The notes under the pieces: model-generated | Told to the model about the DNA's origin: nothing | What the model saw: the letters and a program-made list of their open reading frames with translations, nothing else | Database searches by the model: none | Program-made: the position numbers and the translations under genes | Origin: Shewanella litorisediminis | Lineage (GTDB): Bacteria; Pseudomonadota; Gammaproteobacteria; Enterobacterales; Shewanellaceae | Direction of reading: 5' to 3' | DNA length: 64,000 nt | Assembly (NCBI RefSeq): GCF_016834455.1 | Contig: NZ_CP069213.1 | Span: 4,131,501-4,195,500, forward strand | Shown here: positions 61,689 through 64,000 of the stretch, piece after piece | Layout of the letters: each line of letters begins with the position of its first letter | Position numbering within the stretch: the first letter of the stretch is position 1

Positions 61689-62450
61689 ATGTGCATTCTT
61701 TTTATGGCCCTTGGGGTAAACCCCGATTACCCGCTGATCCTCTGTGCCAATCGGGATGAGTTTCATCACAGACCCACGGCACCGGCACACTTTTGGGCTC
61801 CCGATAATCACATTCTGGCCGGTCAGGACCTGTTGGCCGGCGGTACCTGGCTTGGCACCCACAGATTGGGGCGGGTAGCGGCCCTGACCAATATTCGCAG
61901 TCCTCAGCACCACAGTGACAACCGCGCAAGCCGGGGGGAACTCATTCCCAGATACCTGCAAGACCCTGACAATTTCGCTCCCTGGCTGATGACCCACGCG
62001 GCCAATTACAACCCTTTCAATCTGGTGTTTGGTGAAGATCAGCGTTTCTTTTGTTTCAACAGCCTGAAGCAGGAACTGACCGAGCTGGCTCCCGGCTGCC
62101 ACGCCATCAGCAATGGTGCCATGGACGATATCTGGCCCAAGATGGCCAGTGGGCAGCAGGCGCTGGAGGCTTTGGTCAACCAACCAGGGAAACCGGATGA
62201 AGCATTATTGCTTGAAATGATGAGGGACGAGTCCAAACCCGACGACAGCAATTTGCCACAAACCGGGGTCAGCCTCGAATGGGAGCGACGCCTCTCATCC
62301 ATATACATACGTCATGAGGAATACGGCACCCGCTCAACAAGTCTATTACTCGTTAATAAGGCAGGGCAGCAGGAATTCACCGAGGTGAGGTACGATGGCA
62401 AGGGGCGAATACTGGGGACAGATCGTTTTACCGTAGGCAGCGACCGCTGA
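61689..62450 (+). CDS. NRDE-family (TANGO2-like) protein
   Basis: A 253-residue protein. The family motif NRDE is in LILCANRDEFHHRPTAPA, near residue 17-30, and GGTWLGTHRLGRVAALTN follows. The end GRILGTDRFTVG is conserved. Eukaryotic TANGO2 is involved in lipid or heme handling, but bacterial roles are unclear. MCILFMAL is the typical start, so the ATG at 61689 is preferred to an upstream TTG. Confidence 0.9.
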   Translation: MCILFMALGVNPDYPLILCANRDEFHHRPTAPAHFWAPDNHILAGQDLLAGGTWLGTHRLGRVAALTNIRSPQHHSDNRASRGELIPRYLQDPDNFAPWLMTHAANYNPFNLVFGEDQRFFCFNSLKQELTELAPGCHAISNGAMDDIWPKMASGQQALEALVNQPGKPDEALLLEMMRDESKPDDSNLPQTGVSLEWERRLSSIYIRHEEYGTRSTSLLLVNKAGQQEFTEVRYDGKGRILGTDRFTVGSDR

Positions 62451-62493
62451 TTAACGCTAAAATCTTTGAAAACCAACAACAAGAATTCACATC

Positions 62494-63069
62494 ATGTTTA
62501 ATGCTTTTTGCCGCTTACTGATGAAACTCACCGGCTGGCGCTTCGAGGGCGAATTACCCGCCCTGCCAAGCTACATCATGACAGTAGCCCCACACACCAG
62601 TAACTGGGACTTTATCGTTGGCGTCATGGCCCGCGGCGCCCTGGGCGAACGCATTCACTTTTTGGGTAAGCACCAACTGTTTATTCCCCCCTGGGGATGG
62701 TTTTTCCGCGCCATTGGCGGCAGTCCGGTTGACAGACGCAAGAACAACAACCTGGTGGATGCAGTAAGCAGCCTATTTGAAGACGATAAGGAGTTCAAAC
62801 TGGCGCTGGCACCTGAGGGTACCCGCAGCAACGTGAATCGTTGGAAGACGGGGTTTTACCATATTGCAGTAAAGGCCCAAGTACCTATCGTGACAGTTGG
62901 GCTGGATTTTGCCCAGCGTAAAGTGGTCATCGCGCCACCAAGAGCCACCACAGGCGACATGCAGGCCGATATGAACGCCATCATCGCATTTTATCGCAGG
63001 ATCAAAGGTCGGTTTCCCAAGCAGATCCCGGATTATGTGCCCTCGGAAAAAGACCAGGGCGCTAAATAG
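62494..63069 (+). CDS. PlsC-family lysophospholipid acyltransferase
   Basis: A 191-residue acyltransferase. The HX4D motif is His34-Asp39 (HTSNWD), and the second block is APEGTRSN near 107-113. It transfers an acyl chain to a lysophospholipid-like substrate at the membrane. It is shorter than classical PlsC, with a weak N-terminal helix. Adjacent genes do not reveal its substrate. It lies 43 bp after the NRDE gene and ends in a terminator. Confidence 0.88.
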   Translation: MFNAFCRLLMKLTGWRFEGELPALPSYIMTVAPHTSNWDFIVGVMARGALGERIHFLGKHQLFIPPWGWFFRAIGGSPVDRRKNNNLVDAVSSLFEDDKEFKLALAPEGTRSNVNRWKTGFYHIAVKAQVPIVTVGLDFAQRKVVIAPPRATTGDMQADMNAIIAFYRRIKGRFPKQIPDYVPSEKDQGAK

Positions 63070-63083
63070 CCTTTGCCTGCGAC

Positions 63084-63120
63084 GGCCGAACTGGCTATAG
63101 TTCGGCCAATCTTATTTTTG
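63084..63120 (+). terminator. Terminator of the acyltransferase gene
   Basis: GGCCGAACT (63084-63092) and AGTTCGGCC (63099-63107) form a 9-bp stem with loop GGCTAT, followed by AATCTTATTTTTG. Confidence 0.85.
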
Positions 63121-63131
63121 TATACAATCCC

Positions 63132-63755
63132 ATGAGTCTGGATACCTTCCTTCTTTACCTCGCCGCCATTTTGCTGATTGCCATCTCTCCCGGCCCCATG
63201 GCCATGCTGTCCATGTCCCACGGTATGCACTTTGGTAAAAGACGCGCGTTATCAACGGCCCTTGGTAGTGTACTCGCCGCCCTCTGCTTAATGCTGGCGT
63301 CAGCAGCAGGCCTCGGTGCCCTGCTGGCCGCAACCGAATATGGTTTTGTACTGCTCAAGTGGTGTGGAGCCGCCTACCTGTTGTATCTGGGGATCCGTCT
63401 GCTGCTGACCAAGCCTCAACCAAGTGAATTCAAACTTGAGTCCCCAAAAGGTAAAGGACGGGGCAGGGATTTGTTTCGGCAGGCGTTTCTGGTTGGGATC
63501 AGTAATCCCAAAGACTTGCTGTTTTTCGCGGCGTTGTTTCCTCAGTTTATCGATGTAAGTGCCCCTCAGGGGCCTCAGCTGGCGATACTGGCGGGCAGTT
63601 GGGCCATAGTGGACTTCAGTTTTGTGATGATTTACGCCAGTCTAGCCAGCTTGCTGGCACCCAAGCTCAGTGCCAGCAATCGTCTGCATTGGTTCGACAG
63701 AACCAGTGGCGGCGTCTTTGTCAGCCTCGCCGCCCTGCTGGCTATCAAGAATTAA
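63132..63755 (+). CDS. LysE/RhtB-family amino acid exporter
   Basis: A 207-residue protein with six helices. The family motif is SPGPMAMLSMSHGMHFGKRRALSTALG near residues 19-45. The central segment FRQAFLVGISNPKDLLFFAALFPQFID is also typical. It exports amino acids such as homoserine or threonine by proton antiport. Overlaps the end of the MscS gene convergently by 11 bp. Confidence 0.92.
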   Translation: MSLDTFLLYLAAILLIAISPGPMAMLSMSHGMHFGKRRALSTALGSVLAALCLMLASAAGLGALLAATEYGFVLLKWCGAAYLLYLGIRLLLTKPQPSEFKLESPKGKGRGRDLFRQAFLVGISNPKDLLFFAALFPQFIDVSAPQGPQLAILAGSWAIVDFSFVMIYASLASLLAPKLSASNRLHWFDRTSGGVFVSLAALLAIKN

Positions 63756-64000
63756 CCGGCCGCAAACTGCGAATATCTTCCCCGGTGGGGTTTTGGAATG
63801 CCGTCAAACCAAACTCCGGCAGAATCGCAAAGATGTGGTCAAAAATGTCAGCCTGGATGCCTTCGTACACCACCCAGCGGGTGTCGTTGGTGAAGATATA
63901 AAGCTCCAGTGGCAAACCTTCGGTGGTGGGCGCTAATTGACGCACCATCAAGGTCATCTCTTTATGCACCTTGTCATGGTGACGCAGGTATTCCGTTAAA
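63745..64000 (-). CDS. MscS-family channel, C-terminal fragment
   Basis: Partial gene running off the right edge; 84 residues of the C-terminus are visible. LTEYLRHHDKVHKEMTLMVRQ leads into LPLELYIFTNDTRWVVYEGI and DHIFAILPEFGLTAFQNPTGEDI. This is the conserved C-terminal cage of YbdG-like mechanosensitive channels. The membrane part is outside the window. Confidence 0.75.
   Translation of the reverse strand, partial: LTEYLRHHDKVHKEMTLMVRQLAPTTEGLPLELYIFTNDTRWVVYEGIQADIFDHIFAILPEFGLTAFQNPTGEDIRSLRPVNS

Overview
The window reads as chromosomal DNA of a marine or aquatic gammaproteobacterium, most likely a Shewanella of mid-50s GC. The main reason is the formate dehydrogenase locus: two complete fdhXABC-type modules in tandem, preceded by DUF3305, DUF3306, a four-cluster ferredoxin-like protein, a TorD-family chaperone and a divergent fdhD. 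Several c-di-GMP proteins, a GlyGly-CTERM protease, YgjK, RlmF and a YhgN-type MarC protein fit the same group. I see no rRNA, tRNA, CRISPR array, prophage or insertion sequence. Species assignment is inference.

Layout. 1-7 kb: start of an acyl-CoA synthetase-like gene (left edge), a GntR/ABC operon on the minus strand, and divergently a secreted alpha/beta hydrolase with a NatAB-like ABC exporter and two small membrane proteins. 7-11 kb: an Hsp20 gene with a possible heat-shock promoter and leader hairpin, a PAS-GGDEF protein, a DUF6491-like lipoprotein, a thioredoxin-like protein and small exported or membrane proteins. 11-18 kb: a YjdF-like protein, a TetR-controlled HlyD/ATPase/permease efflux operon, a PAP2 phosphatase and a GlxA-type regulator with a divergent 64-residue membrane protein. 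18-28 kb: an orphan response regulator/Hpt pair, an M16 protease, a subtilisin, a GFA protein, a CPBP protein, a GGDEF-EAL protein and a Qnr-like pentapeptide protein. 28-32 kb: a TPR-like/GGDEF protein and a HemN-family radical SAM protein.

33-49 kb is the formate region. From the minus-strand promoter near 46.9 kb it runs DUF3305, DUF3306, ferredoxin, TorD chaperone, fdhX1-fdhA1-fdhB1-fdhC1 and fdhX2-fdhA2-fdhB2-fdhC2. FdhA1 and FdhA2 are Tat-exported molybdopterin enzymes with Cys rather than Sec at the active site. FdhB carries electrons through Fe-S clusters to the FdhC membrane cytochrome b and on to the quinone pool. fdhD and an overlapping HTH/periplasmic-binding-like regulator are transcribed away from the cluster.

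The most unusual feature is at the 3' ends of both fdhC genes. The last 19 codons plus the stop and the transcription terminator are repeated downstream in tandem with a period of exactly 118 bp. There are two extra copies after fdhC2 and three after fdhC1. I have not seen this described.

49-64 kb: RlmF, a FliL-like exported protein, UbiC, a DHFR/RibD-like reductase, a secreted M6-PKD-GlyGly-CTERM protease, a YgjK-like glucosidase, a MarC/YhgN protein, a PAS-PAS-GGDEF-EAL protein, a ZIP-like/permease membrane protein with a His-rich tail, an NRDE protein, a PlsC-type acyltransferase, a LysE exporter and the C-terminus of an MscS-family channel (right edge).
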